64,000 nt of DNA from Paenibacillus silvisoli (lineage in GTDB: Bacteria; Bacillota; Bacilli; Paenibacillales; Paenibacillaceae): contig NZ_CP133017.1 of NCBI RefSeq assembly GCF_030866765.1, positions 5,546,501 to 5,610,500 of the forward strand, written 5' to 3'. The translations under genes were made by a program, and so were the position numbers. Below are positions 50,707 through 58,361 of the stretch, one piece after another (the first letter of the stretch is position 1; each line of letters opens with the position of its first letter). The notes under the pieces were generated by a model that searched no databases, was not told the DNA's origin, and saw nothing but the letters and a program-made list of their open reading frames with translations.

Positions 50707-51129
50707 ATGCTGACAAAGAAAGACCTCACGCTATATGAGCTCATCCTCCTGAACGCCGTGCTGCAAAGCGCCGAAAAGTCGGCGAGAGTCGCTTACTTCC
50801 TCCTGCTCGGCGGCTATTTCGGTCTGCACCGCTTCTATTTAAAACGAATCCGTTCAGGTATGGCGCAGCTGTTCCTATTTATAGACGCCATACTGCTCTA
50901 TTTTGCCTCGGTCGTTTCCAGGACTTCGAACTACACCCTAGCCTCGCTGATTCTATGTATCCTTTCGGGCTGCGCCCTGATGGCTTGGGTCTTCGTCGAT
51001 CTATTCCTGCTGCCCGGCATGATACGTTCGTACAATGATGCCGTCAAAAATGAGATATTGGCGGCAATCGCGCATCATCGCCGCATGGAGCAGCTAGCCG
51101 GCCGTTCGATCCCGGACCTGGATGAATAA
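50707..51129 (+). CDS. TM2-domain membrane protein
   Basis: A 140-residue protein with three predicted helices (residues 27-50, 55-75, 80-105) and the TM2 hallmark YFLLLGGYFGLHRFYL. The N-terminal and C-terminal tails are soluble; the latter ends RRMEQLAGRSIPDLDE. TM2 proteins are common in bacteria and mostly have no defined role. It is a single-gene unit divergent from lacI. Confidence 0.8.
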   Translation: MLTKKDLTLYELILLNAVLQSAEKSARVAYFLLLGGYFGLHRFYLKRIRSGMAQLFLFIDAILLYFASVVSRTSNYTLASLILCILSGCALMAWVFVDLFLLPGMIRSYNDAVKNEILAAIAHHRRMEQLAGRSIPDLDE

Positions 51130-51179
51130 AAAAAAGACCCCGAGTCCGCGCGATGATAAACGCAGTCTCGAGGTCTTCT
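51127..51179. terminator. Bidirectional terminator between the TM2 gene and prfC
   Basis: AAGACCCCGAG and CTCGAGGTCTT form the outer stem (one mismatch), with T or A runs on both sides. Confidence 0.82.
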
Positions 51180-51183
51180 TCTA

Positions 51184-52770
51184 TTATGGCGCCATCTCCA
51201 AAAACTTGGAGGTCGGGTTCTTATCCATTGCGGTGCGCATCGCGTACTCGTTCTCGAACAACGCGACGTAGTTGTCTTTCTTGTCCTTTACCAGCGTCGA
51301 GTTGATCCGGTACTTGGACGGATCGATCTTGTCGTCGACGATCCAACGGGCAAACTGGAAAGGCATCCGGTGCAGCATAATGTCGACGCCGTACTCCGAA
51401 CGCATCCGGTGCTCGAACACCTCGAATTGCAGCTGTCCGACAACGCCCAGAATCGTTTCGTCGAAGTTGCCCGTGGAGTGGAACACTTGGATCGTGCCTT
51501 CCTCCGTGAGCTGGTCGATGCCCTTCTGGTACTGCTTATGCTTGAGCGCGTTTTTCACCGTAACTTTCGCGAACAGCTCCGGCGAGAACGTCGGCAGCTC
51601 GTCGAATACGATTTCGCCGCCCTGCGCCAGCGAATCCCCGATCCGGAAGATTCCCGGATCGAACAGACCGATAATGTCGCCCGGATACGCGTTCTCCACG
51701 ATGTCGCGATCCTGCGCCAGAAATTGCTGCGGCTGCGACAGCTTGATGTCCTTGCCGTTGCGTACGTGACGCACGCTCATGCCGCGCTCGAAGCGGCCGG
51801 AGCAAATGCGCAGAAACGCGATCCGGTCGCGGTGAGCCGGGTTCATGTTCGCTTGGATCTTGAACACGTAGCCGGAGAATTTCTCGTTCGTCGGATCGAC
51901 AGGTCCTGCCGTGCTCTGACGAGGCGTCGGCGCCGGCGCCAGCTGCAGGAAGTTCTCGAGGAACGTCTGCACGCCGAAATTGTTGACCGCGCTGCCGAAG
52001 AAGAGCGGCGTCAATTCGCCTGCGCGAACCTTCTCGTAATCGAACGGATCGCCTGCCACGTCCAGCAGCTCGAGATCCGCGATAAGCTGATCCGTCAGGA
52101 AATCGCCCGCCATCTCGCGAATATGCTTATCGTTGTAATCGTCCACCTTCACGACCTCGATCGTCGAATGGTCGTTGCCTTGGAACAGCTCGACCTGGTT
52201 CTTCATCCGGTCGTACACGCCGCACAGCTCGCGGCCCATGCCGATCGGCCAGTTCATCGGAACGGCCCGGATGCCAAGCACGCGCTCGAGCTCTTCCATC
52301 AGCTCGAACGGATTTTGGCCTTCGCGGTCGAGCTTGTTGATGAACGTGAAGATCGGAATGCCGCGCTTGCTGCATACCTGGAACAGCTTGATCGTCTGCG
52401 CCTCGACGCCTTTCGCGACGTCGATCAGCATGACGGCGCTGTCGGCTGCGGTCAGCGTCCGGTACGTATCCTCCGAGAAGTCTTGGTGACCCGGGGTATC
52501 GAGAATGTTGACGCGGTGTCCGCTGTAGTCGAACTGCATAACCGAAGACGTAACGGAGATACCGCGCTGCTTCTCGATTTCCATCCAGTCGCTCGTCGCG
52601 TGGCGGCTCGCCTTACGCGCTTTGACCGTACCCGCTTCTCGGATCGCGCCTCCGAACAGGAGCAGCTTCTCCGTCAGCGTCGTTTTCCCGGCATCCGGGT
52701 GAGAGATAATGGCGAACGTGCGCCGTTTCTCGACTTCTTGCTTTATTTCGTCTGCAATAGTTTTACTCAT
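51184..52770 (-). CDS. prfC: Peptide chain release factor 3 (RF3)
   Basis: A 528-residue translational GTPase. G1 is HPDAGKTTLTEKLL, G3 is DTPGHQDFSEDTYR and G4 is NKLDR. Domain 2 and the RF3-specific C-terminal domain follow (QLQFEVFEHRMRSEYGV). RF3 recycles RF1/RF2 after termination. It starts 18 bases after the cyclase stop, so it belongs to the zwf-cyclase-prfC group, an unusual neighbourhood for prfC. Confidence 0.95.
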   Translation of the reverse strand: MSKTIADEIKQEVEKRRTFAIISHPDAGKTTLTEKLLLFGGAIREAGTVKARKASRHATSDWMEIEKQRGISVTSSVMQFDYSGHRVNILDTPGHQDFSEDTYRTLTAADSAVMLIDVAKGVEAQTIKLFQVCSKRGIPIFTFINKLDREGQNPFELMEELERVLGIRAVPMNWPIGMGRELCGVYDRMKNQVELFQGNDHSTIEVVKVDDYNDKHIREMAGDFLTDQLIADLELLDVAGDPFDYEKVRAGELTPLFFGSAVNNFGVQTFLENFLQLAPAPTPRQSTAGPVDPTNEKFSGYVFKIQANMNPAHRDRIAFLRICSGRFERGMSVRHVRNGKDIKLSQPQQFLAQDRDIVENAYPGDIIGLFDPGIFRIGDSLAQGGEIVFDELPTFSPELFAKVTVKNALKHKQYQKGIDQLTEEGTIQVFHSTGNFDETILGVVGQLQFEVFEHRMRSEYGVDIMLHRMPFQFARWIVDDKIDPSKYRINSTLVKDKKDNYVALFENEYAMRTAMDKNPTSKFLEMAP

Positions 52771-52788
52771 GATTGTTCCCTTCGTCCT

Positions 52789-53418
52789 TTACATGCCGCC
52801 GATCAAGAAAGCGCGGGCCGGAGCGGCGTCCAGACCGGCAAGCTTAAGCGGCGCAATCGCCATAAAATAAGTGCCTGCCGGCACGTCCTTCAGCCGCAGT
52901 CCCTCAACGATAATAATGTTGTTGCGGAACAACGAGCGGTGCGTTGGAAAATCCGCCTGCGCGCGCTCGATGCCCAGCGCATCGGTACCCAAACCGCGGA
53001 TGCCGAGCTCGACCAAGTAACGGGCACCGTCTTCCCGAAGGAAGACGAAGTTGAAATCGAACTCTTCCGTGAAGGAATTGCGGGTCTTGAACAAGACCCA
53101 CTCGTTGCGCTGAAGATTCAGCTTCTCCAGATCGGCGCGCGTGATGAACGCCTCGCAGTGCGTCAAGTCGACGACGCGCGCGTGGCCGATAAGCTGCTCC
53201 AGACCGATCGTTTCGATCGTCTCGCCATCCTTCAGCATATGCAGCGGCGCATCCACGTGCGTGCCGCAATGAACGTCCATGTCCAGGCGGGTTTCGTAAA
53301 CCGCCTGGCCGTTGTCGTGGTTCGATGTGTTCGTGAATTTCGGAAGCTTCGATTCGTTATCGTTAAACACTTGCATCGATGACTGGATCGTCATCGAAAT
53401 GTCGTAAATTTTAAACAT
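52789..53418 (-). CDS. Cyclase/kynurenine formamidase-like metal hydrolase
   Basis: A 209-residue protein of the cyclase family, with the metal-binding motif DVHCGTHVDAPLHM near residue 50. KynB-type relatives hydrolyse formylkynurenine; others act on isatin or other amides. No kyn genes are nearby, so the substrate is open. The start at 53418 (MFKIYDIS) is supported by AGGGGGC about 9 bases upstream. It lies between zwf and prfC with short gaps. Confidence 0.82.
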   Translation of the reverse strand: MFKIYDISMTIQSSMQVFNDNESKLPKFTNTSNHDNGQAVYETRLDMDVHCGTHVDAPLHMLKDGETIETIGLEQLIGHARVVDLTHCEAFITRADLEKLNLQRNEWVLFKTRNSFTEEFDFNFVFLREDGARYLVELGIRGLGTDALGIERAQADFPTHRSLFRNNIIIVEGLRLKDVPAGTYFMAIAPLKLAGLDAAPARAFLIGGM

Positions 53419-53447
53419 CGTCAAAGCCCCCTATTGCGAACGTGAAT

Positions 53448-54995
53448 TCACTTCGGTCCGCCCGAAATCCAGATAACGTTGTCTTCCGCCTGACCATTGA
53501 CCGGCCACCAGTGGAAGCCGTCCTGCGCCAGCAGCTCATCCGTGCGTTTAGGACCCCACGATCCCGCAGGATAGAATTGCAGGTCGGAGCTGTCGGAACG
53601 CCAAGCGTTCGCGATGCGGTCAACGAAGGACCATGCCTGCGCCACTTCGTCCCAACGGGTAAAGTAAGTCGATTCGCCGCGCGCCGCGTCGTAGATCAAG
53701 CGCTCGTACGCTTCCGGCGTGTTGATGCCGATTTGGCAGCTTTGGCAAAACTCCATCGATACCGGCTGAACGACGTTGTCGACGCCAGGCTTTTTCGCAT
53801 TGATTTTGATGTAGATGCCTTCCATCGGGTTAACCCGGATGACGAGCAGGTTAGGCTGCAGGTCATGGCGCTGCGCGAACAAAATGTTGTCCGGCACGTT
53901 TTTGAACTCGATGACGACCTCGGTCGTCTTCACCGGAAGACGCTTGCCCGTACGGATATAGAACGGTACGCCTGCCCAGCGGAAATTATCCAAGAACACG
54001 CGCGCCGCAAAATAAGTTTCCGTCGTCGATTCCGGATTGACGGAATCCTCTTGACGGTAACCGCTCAGCGGCTTGCCGTTCAACGCGCCTTCCTCGTATT
54101 GGCCGCGGATAACGTGCTTGTTGACGTCGGCCGCCGTCGCGAAAGGACGAAGCGAACGGAGCGCTTTAACCTTCTCGTCGCGGATGTCTTCCGGATGCAA
54201 GCGGCTTGGCGGCTCCATCGCGATCATGGCGAGCATTTGCATCATATGGTTTTGCACCATGTCGCGCAGGGCGCCGGACTTATCGTAATAACCGCCGCGC
54301 TCTTCGACGCCGACCGTTTCGGAAAGCGTAATTTGCACGTTCGCGATATGTTTATTATTCCACAGCGGTTCAAAAAATGCGTTCGAGAACCGGAGAACTT
54401 CGATATTTTGTACCATTTCCTTGCCCAGGTAGTGGTCGATGCGGAAAATTTCCTCTTCCTTGAACACTTGGCTGAGCTGCGCGTTCAGCTGGCGAGCGGA
54501 TTCGAGATCGTAGCCGAACGGCTTCTCGATGACCAGGCGGTTCCAGCCTTTGGATTCCAGCAGGCCGCCGTCGCGCAGGTTGAACGACACCGGACCGAAC
54601 AGGTTCGGAGCGAGCGCCAGATAGAACAGACGGTTGCCCGGAATGTTGAATTTCGCGTCTAACCCTTCGGACAGGCGGGCAAGCTCGCGGAAGCCGTCTA
54701 CATTATTAATGTCGAGGGACATGTAGACAAAATGCTCGGCGAACCGGCTCCACAGCTCGGCATCGTCGGACTTGTAGCGCGAGAATTCGCTGATCGACTC
54801 GTACACGTCAGCACGGAATTGCTCGTTCGTCCGCGGTCTGCGGGCGAGTCCCACTACCGCGAAATCTTCGGCCAGCTTACCTTCCTTATATAAGCTGAAC
54901 AGCGCAGGAAACAGTTTCCTGCGCGCCAGGTCGCCTGTGGCTCCAAACAAATAATAAACCGCACCTTCTGCGGCCACTAAGTCATGTTTGCTCAC
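53448..54995 (-). CDS. zwf: Glucose-6-phosphate 1-dehydrogenase
   Basis: A 515-residue enzyme. The NADP-binding motif is LFGATGDLARRKLFPAL, and the catalytic motif is RIDHYLGKEMVQN (near residue 180) with the active-site His and Lys. It oxidises glucose-6-phosphate to 6-phosphogluconolactone, the entry to the oxidative pentose phosphate pathway. GAGGGAAG precedes the ATG. No gnd or pgl is in the window. Confidence 0.95.
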   Translation of the reverse strand: MSKHDLVAAEGAVYYLFGATGDLARRKLFPALFSLYKEGKLAEDFAVVGLARRPRTNEQFRADVYESISEFSRYKSDDAELWSRFAEHFVYMSLDINNVDGFRELARLSEGLDAKFNIPGNRLFYLALAPNLFGPVSFNLRDGGLLESKGWNRLVIEKPFGYDLESARQLNAQLSQVFKEEEIFRIDHYLGKEMVQNIEVLRFSNAFFEPLWNNKHIANVQITLSETVGVEERGGYYDKSGALRDMVQNHMMQMLAMIAMEPPSRLHPEDIRDEKVKALRSLRPFATAADVNKHVIRGQYEEGALNGKPLSGYRQEDSVNPESTTETYFAARVFLDNFRWAGVPFYIRTGKRLPVKTTEVVIEFKNVPDNILFAQRHDLQPNLLVIRVNPMEGIYIKINAKKPGVDNVVQPVSMEFCQSCQIGINTPEAYERLIYDAARGESTYFTRWDEVAQAWSFVDRIANAWRSDSSDLQFYPAGSWGPKRTDELLAQDGFHWWPVNGQAEDNVIWISGGPK

Positions 54996-55060
54996 TTCGG
55001 TCTTCCCTCATTCTCTCTTGTGTATTTTTATGCAACGATTGGTATAGATCATGATATGTA

Positions 55061-55084
55061 GTTTAGCATATCGAGCCAATAAGT
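55061..55084 (-). promoter_or_regulatory. Possible zwf promoter
   Basis: On the minus strand TTGGCT and TATCAT are 17 bases apart, about 65 bases before the zwf ATG. Confidence 0.4.
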
Positions 55085-55128
55085 GCTATTCAATCGGGGA
55101 TAAAAAAAATGAATCGATCGCTAAATTT

Positions 55129-55920
55129 CTAGTTATTTTGCAAGGTGTAGTCCCCGGTTATGAGCGGTACGCCGATAATCAATTCGGGGCTGCCGCCGCC
55201 GATCGCGGCCGATTCCGCCAGCTGCAAATTGACGTCCGCGCCGCCGCTTCGGACGCTCGTTCGGAGCAGCTTGCTGGAATAAGTCAGGCTCTTCGTATGC
55301 CCGTCGTCGTACGCTTCCACTTCCTGCGCCGAGGCTGCGTCCTCCAGCCTTTCAACGCTCCCCGTACGAATAGGCTCCCCTCGAACGGTAAATCCCGCCT
55401 GCATGTCAAGCGGCTTCGTTGCCTGATTGACGGGCTTAAGTGCCTCGGCGATTGCCGTTTGGTCCGCTCCCGCGTCCATGTCCAGCAGCAGCACGAGCTC
55501 GAATGGCTTATTTTCGTCCGAATCATAGGCTTGAGGCCGCGATTGAATCCACAGCTTCATGCGAGCCGTTTCGTTCTCCGCCATAATATCGACCGGCTCG
55601 CTCTCAACCAGCTCCGACGATAGCGTAAACCCTAGCGATGCGGCCAGCTCCTCCGCGGCTTCCCGGTCCGACCGGCCGTCCCAACGGAACGACCAGCGCG
55701 CTCCCTCGGCGCCGCCGCGATATTCGCTGCCGCTCCATTTATAGACGGTTTCGACATCGTGCAGAAGACTTTCGTCTGCCGTCGCAGGCTTGGTCGAATC
55801 GTTCGTTTTGCTCGCGTAAACGCTCCAGCTCATGACTGCAAGCAGGATGAGTACGGCGATGCTGATGCCCGGTTTTGGCGTTCGCTTCTGACGTCTAATG
55901 CTCGGGAACTGTTCGCTCAT
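55129..55920 (-). CDS. YwmB-like protein
   Basis: A 263-residue protein with an N-terminal anchor or signal helix (SIAVLILLAVMSWSVYA, residues 20-36) and a soluble extracytoplasmic domain. Its C-terminal end (GGGSPELIIGVPLITGDYTLQ) resembles the YwmB/DUF1779 family, which lies near spore and wall genes in Bacillus and has no known function. I start at 55920, with AAGGAG 11 bases upstream; the frame is open further. The family call is tentative. Confidence 0.6.
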   Translation of the reverse strand: MSEQFPSIRRQKRTPKPGISIAVLILLAVMSWSVYASKTNDSTKPATADESLLHDVETVYKWSGSEYRGGAEGARWSFRWDGRSDREAAEELAASLGFTLSSELVESEPVDIMAENETARMKLWIQSRPQAYDSDENKPFELVLLLDMDAGADQTAIAEALKPVNQATKPLDMQAGFTVRGEPIRTGSVERLEDAASAQEVEAYDDGHTKSLTYSSKLLRTSVRSGGADVNLQLAESAAIGGGSPELIIGVPLITGDYTLQNN

Positions 55921-56042
55921 CTTGGGACCACTCCTTCTTGAAAGATAAATCAATTCGGGCGGGCTTAGGTATACATCCATACGCATGTGCCGATGGGTGA
56001 ATACACTGTGGCAAAGAATCCGAGGGGAGGTATCGACTGTAG

Positions 56043-56447
56043 ATGGAACCTATTTACCCGCTCCACGAGGATCATATCAGCCGCTTCTGCGGCATGCCCG
56101 TATGTGCGGTTACGCATGACGGCGAGCGCCATTTCGGCGTTTTGACCCGTTGCCACGGCGGCAAGCTGATGTTCAACGAACGCGAAGGCGGCGCCCTTCA
56201 GCATAAAAGCACGACGGCCCAAGGCCCGCAAGGCAAAGTGACGAATATGAAAACGGCCAAAGGAAAAACAAAGAAAGGCAAGAAAGCAGTAACGGAAGCT
56301 AAGGAGAAGGAAGCAGCCCAAACGCAGGCTTACTATCCTTACGATCCTTATTTCGGCGACCCGTACTCTTATGGCTATGGCCCATATTGGGGAGATGCAT
56401 TCGCCCTTGATTTGGCGTCGCTCGCATTCCTGTTCCTGCTCATCTGA
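56043..56447 (+). CDS. Hypothetical protein with small beta-barrel-like N-terminus and membrane tail
   Basis: A 134-residue protein. The N-terminal 45 residues (HISRFCGMPVCAVTHDGERHFGVLTRCHGGKLMFN) look like a small SH3/Sm-like barrel. A Lys-rich linker (residues 65-90), a Tyr/Pro/Asp-rich stretch (YYPYDPYFGDPYSYGYGPYWGD) of 22 residues shown here in parts as YYPYDPYF and YSYGYGPYWGD, and a hydrophobic C-terminal end (LASLAFLFLLI) follow. Similar small proteins are frequent in Paenibacillus and may belong to the spore surface. GGGGAGG precedes the ATG. No function assigned. Confidence 0.7.
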   Translation: MEPIYPLHEDHISRFCGMPVCAVTHDGERHFGVLTRCHGGKLMFNEREGGALQHKSTTAQGPQGKVTNMKTAKGKTKKGKKAVTEAKEKEAAQTQAYYPYDPYFGDPYSYGYGPYWGDAFALDLASLAFLFLLI

Positions 56448-56457
56448 TCCATGCTGT

Positions 56458-56506
56458 GAAAGCCCTGAGCCTTTGGCAGTCGCTGCCGCGGGCTGCGGGC
56501 TTTTTT
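56458..56506 (+). terminator. Terminator after the hypothetical gene
   Basis: GAAAGCCC and GGGCTTTTTTC form the outer stem, with further GC pairing inside, followed by six T. Confidence 0.75.
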
Positions 56507-56605
56507 CATGTGAATAAAGTTCGCGCTTCCGATGAATCTTCCATCGACACGCTGGAAAATTTTATTTAAACTAGGAGTAGAAGACATGAGCGGAGGCGAT
56601 GGAAA

Positions 56606-57937
56606 ATGGTCCTGCCCTACGCAGTTCCGGCGATCTTCGGGACGGTGCGCCGCACGCAAGAGCCGATCCTCCCTTTAGAACGCTACGCATTGTATCCAAA
56701 TTTCGAACAGCTGCCCTATTGGCGGCAGCAGCCGCAGCGGCAAGCAGCTGAAACCTCCGGTAAGCTGACGAGCCGGATTTCCGATTTCGGACTGCCTCGG
56801 CAAGCGCAGAACGCTTTGAAGACCGCTGCCGACAGCTCGGCTGCTTGGCTCGCGCAAGGGAGCAAGCTGAATGCCGCCGTCACCGACATGATGAAGAGGG
56901 ACAAGTCTGTTTTCGGCGAGAGGGCTGTGACCGTAACGGTAGCGAGCGGCACCGGTGAGGTAACGGGCAAAGCGGCGTTCGGCGCCCCGGTAGGCCAGTA
57001 TGAGTTGGATATTGCCAAGCTCGCAAGCGCGCAAAAGAATGCTAGCTACGAATTGACCAAGGATGCCCCTTCTATTGTAGGAGCCGGTACCTATTCTTTT
57101 ACGGTCGGAACAGCCGATATGGAAAGCAAGCGATTGAAGGTCGGCATCCGCGCTGGCGATACGAATGCCGTCTTGCTCGGCAAGCTCCGCGATGCCATCA
57201 ATAGCGCTGAGGCCGGCGTAAAGGCTTCCGTGCGGGAAGATGCCTCTGGCGGGCTGGTGAAGCTTGAACTTCTTGCTGATGAGACTGGAGCGCGAAATGC
57301 GTTTGAGATAAAGGATGATGCCGGCAGCGTGGTTTCTGCTACCGGGTTAAACCGTCGTATCGAAAATGCATCCGATGCCAGCTATCGAATCGGCGGCGGT
57401 ACTTACATGGATTCGGCGTCGAATGACATATCCCTGCCGGAAGGCCGCGTTACGCTCTCTCTTGCTCGGCTGGATTCGCCGGGGCGGTTGACGGTCAAGG
57501 TTGAGCAGGATACCGCTGCCGTTGCCGAACGGCTTGACGACGTGCTGCATCAGGTGAACGCTTTGCAAGACATTTATTCCGTGGCTTCCGGCGTTCTCCA
57601 GCCGATGCTGAAGAAACGGATCGACGAAGCCGTTCACGGCCCCGGCGCCGAGGGTGCTGGCGTTATGCGCTCCGCGGACGGCAGCTGGCGGCTCGACCGA
57701 GAGATGCTCGAAGCGGCGATGCATTCGCAGCCAGACGCAGTGAAACAAGCGATCTCGGGGCGCGGCGGCCTCGCCTCCCGGCTACAGCAGACGCTCGACC
57801 GGTTCACCGGCCTGTCGACCGACGCGCTGATCAGTCTGAAAGCCGGCGGCTTTCAGTCCTTCACGCTGTACGGCGCTTCGTCGAAGTCGTATTTGCAGCT
57901 CCCGCTTGGGGGATTGTTTGTGAATTCGGTGATGTGA
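56606..57937 (+). CDS. Orphan FliD-like (flagellar hook-associated protein 2) protein
   Basis: A 443-residue protein with the FliD middle-domain pattern (YELDIAKLASAQKNASYEL, GTYSFTVGTADM, NDISLPEGRVTLSLARL) and a FliD-type C-terminal part (DREMLEAAMHSQPDAVKQAISG, GLASRLQQTLDRFTG). The canonical FliD N-terminus is missing and replaced by a Pro/Arg/Gln-rich segment of about 60 residues. Flagellar fliD is normally with fliS and hag. It stands alone here, between sporulation-like genes, so it may cap a non-flagellar fibre. GGAGG precedes the ATG. Confidence 0.75.
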   Translation: MVLPYAVPAIFGTVRRTQEPILPLERYALYPNFEQLPYWRQQPQRQAAETSGKLTSRISDFGLPRQAQNALKTAADSSAAWLAQGSKLNAAVTDMMKRDKSVFGERAVTVTVASGTGEVTGKAAFGAPVGQYELDIAKLASAQKNASYELTKDAPSIVGAGTYSFTVGTADMESKRLKVGIRAGDTNAVLLGKLRDAINSAEAGVKASVREDASGGLVKLELLADETGARNAFEIKDDAGSVVSATGLNRRIENASDASYRIGGGTYMDSASNDISLPEGRVTLSLARLDSPGRLTVKVEQDTAAVAERLDDVLHQVNALQDIYSVASGVLQPMLKKRIDEAVHGPGAEGAGVMRSADGSWRLDREMLEAAMHSQPDAVKQAISGRGGLASRLQQTLDRFTGLSTDALISLKAGGFQSFTLYGASSKSYLQLPLGGLFVNSVM

Positions 57938-57988
57938 GAGTCAAAGCCAGGATCCTACTATAATCCGTTGGGCCATTAGTATACGGAT

Positions 57989-58300
57989 TTGAAAGGCAGC
58001 TTTTTCAAAAACATCATTCGCTCCCTTACGAGGAATAAACCGACCGATAACCAAATGTATTCGATCGCCTTAGTTTTGGGCAGTTATATCGGGGAAGTGT
58101 TTATTCGAAATAATCCGGATTTGAACTGCGAATGGAGCTATGAGGATGTATTCGGGGATGGAGGAGCAGTCCTTCATTTGAAGGTTTCGGATAAGACAAG
58201 GGCTTTTCCCATCGATAAAGTCGTGAAACGCTTAACGAACGGGCCGGAGGATAACGTGAAGTTCTTCTATGACATTGCGAAAAAGAAGTTTAGGGAATGA
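57989..58300 (+). CDS. Hypothetical protein, possibly 5'-truncated
   Basis: A 103-residue ORF from a TTG at 57989. No ribosome binding site precedes it, and a stop lies three codons upstream in frame. The sequence (IALVLGSYIGEVFIRNNPDLNCEWSYEDVFGDGGA) resembles the C-terminal part of DUF3806-like proteins, which are usually longer. It may be the surviving 3' end of a degraded gene. Confidence 0.5.
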   Translation: MKGSFFKNIIRSLTRNKPTDNQMYSIALVLGSYIGEVFIRNNPDLNCEWSYEDVFGDGGAVLHLKVSDKTRAFPIDKVVKRLTNGPEDNVKFFYDIAKKKFRE

Positions 58301-58321
58301 GGGCTTAAATTCTATTAAAAT

Positions 58322-58352
58322 AATACCCGCGCATCCATGACGCGCGGGTATT
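58322..58352. terminator. Bidirectional terminator before moeA
   Basis: AATACCCGCGC and GCGCGGGTATT form a perfect 11-bp stem around a 9-base loop. Confidence 0.85.
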
Positions 58353-58361
58353 TGCGTTGCT

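Noticed and set aside
51370..53382. A 670-residue plus-strand frame opposite prfC and the cyclase
   Set aside because: Antisense shadow that crosses two real genes.
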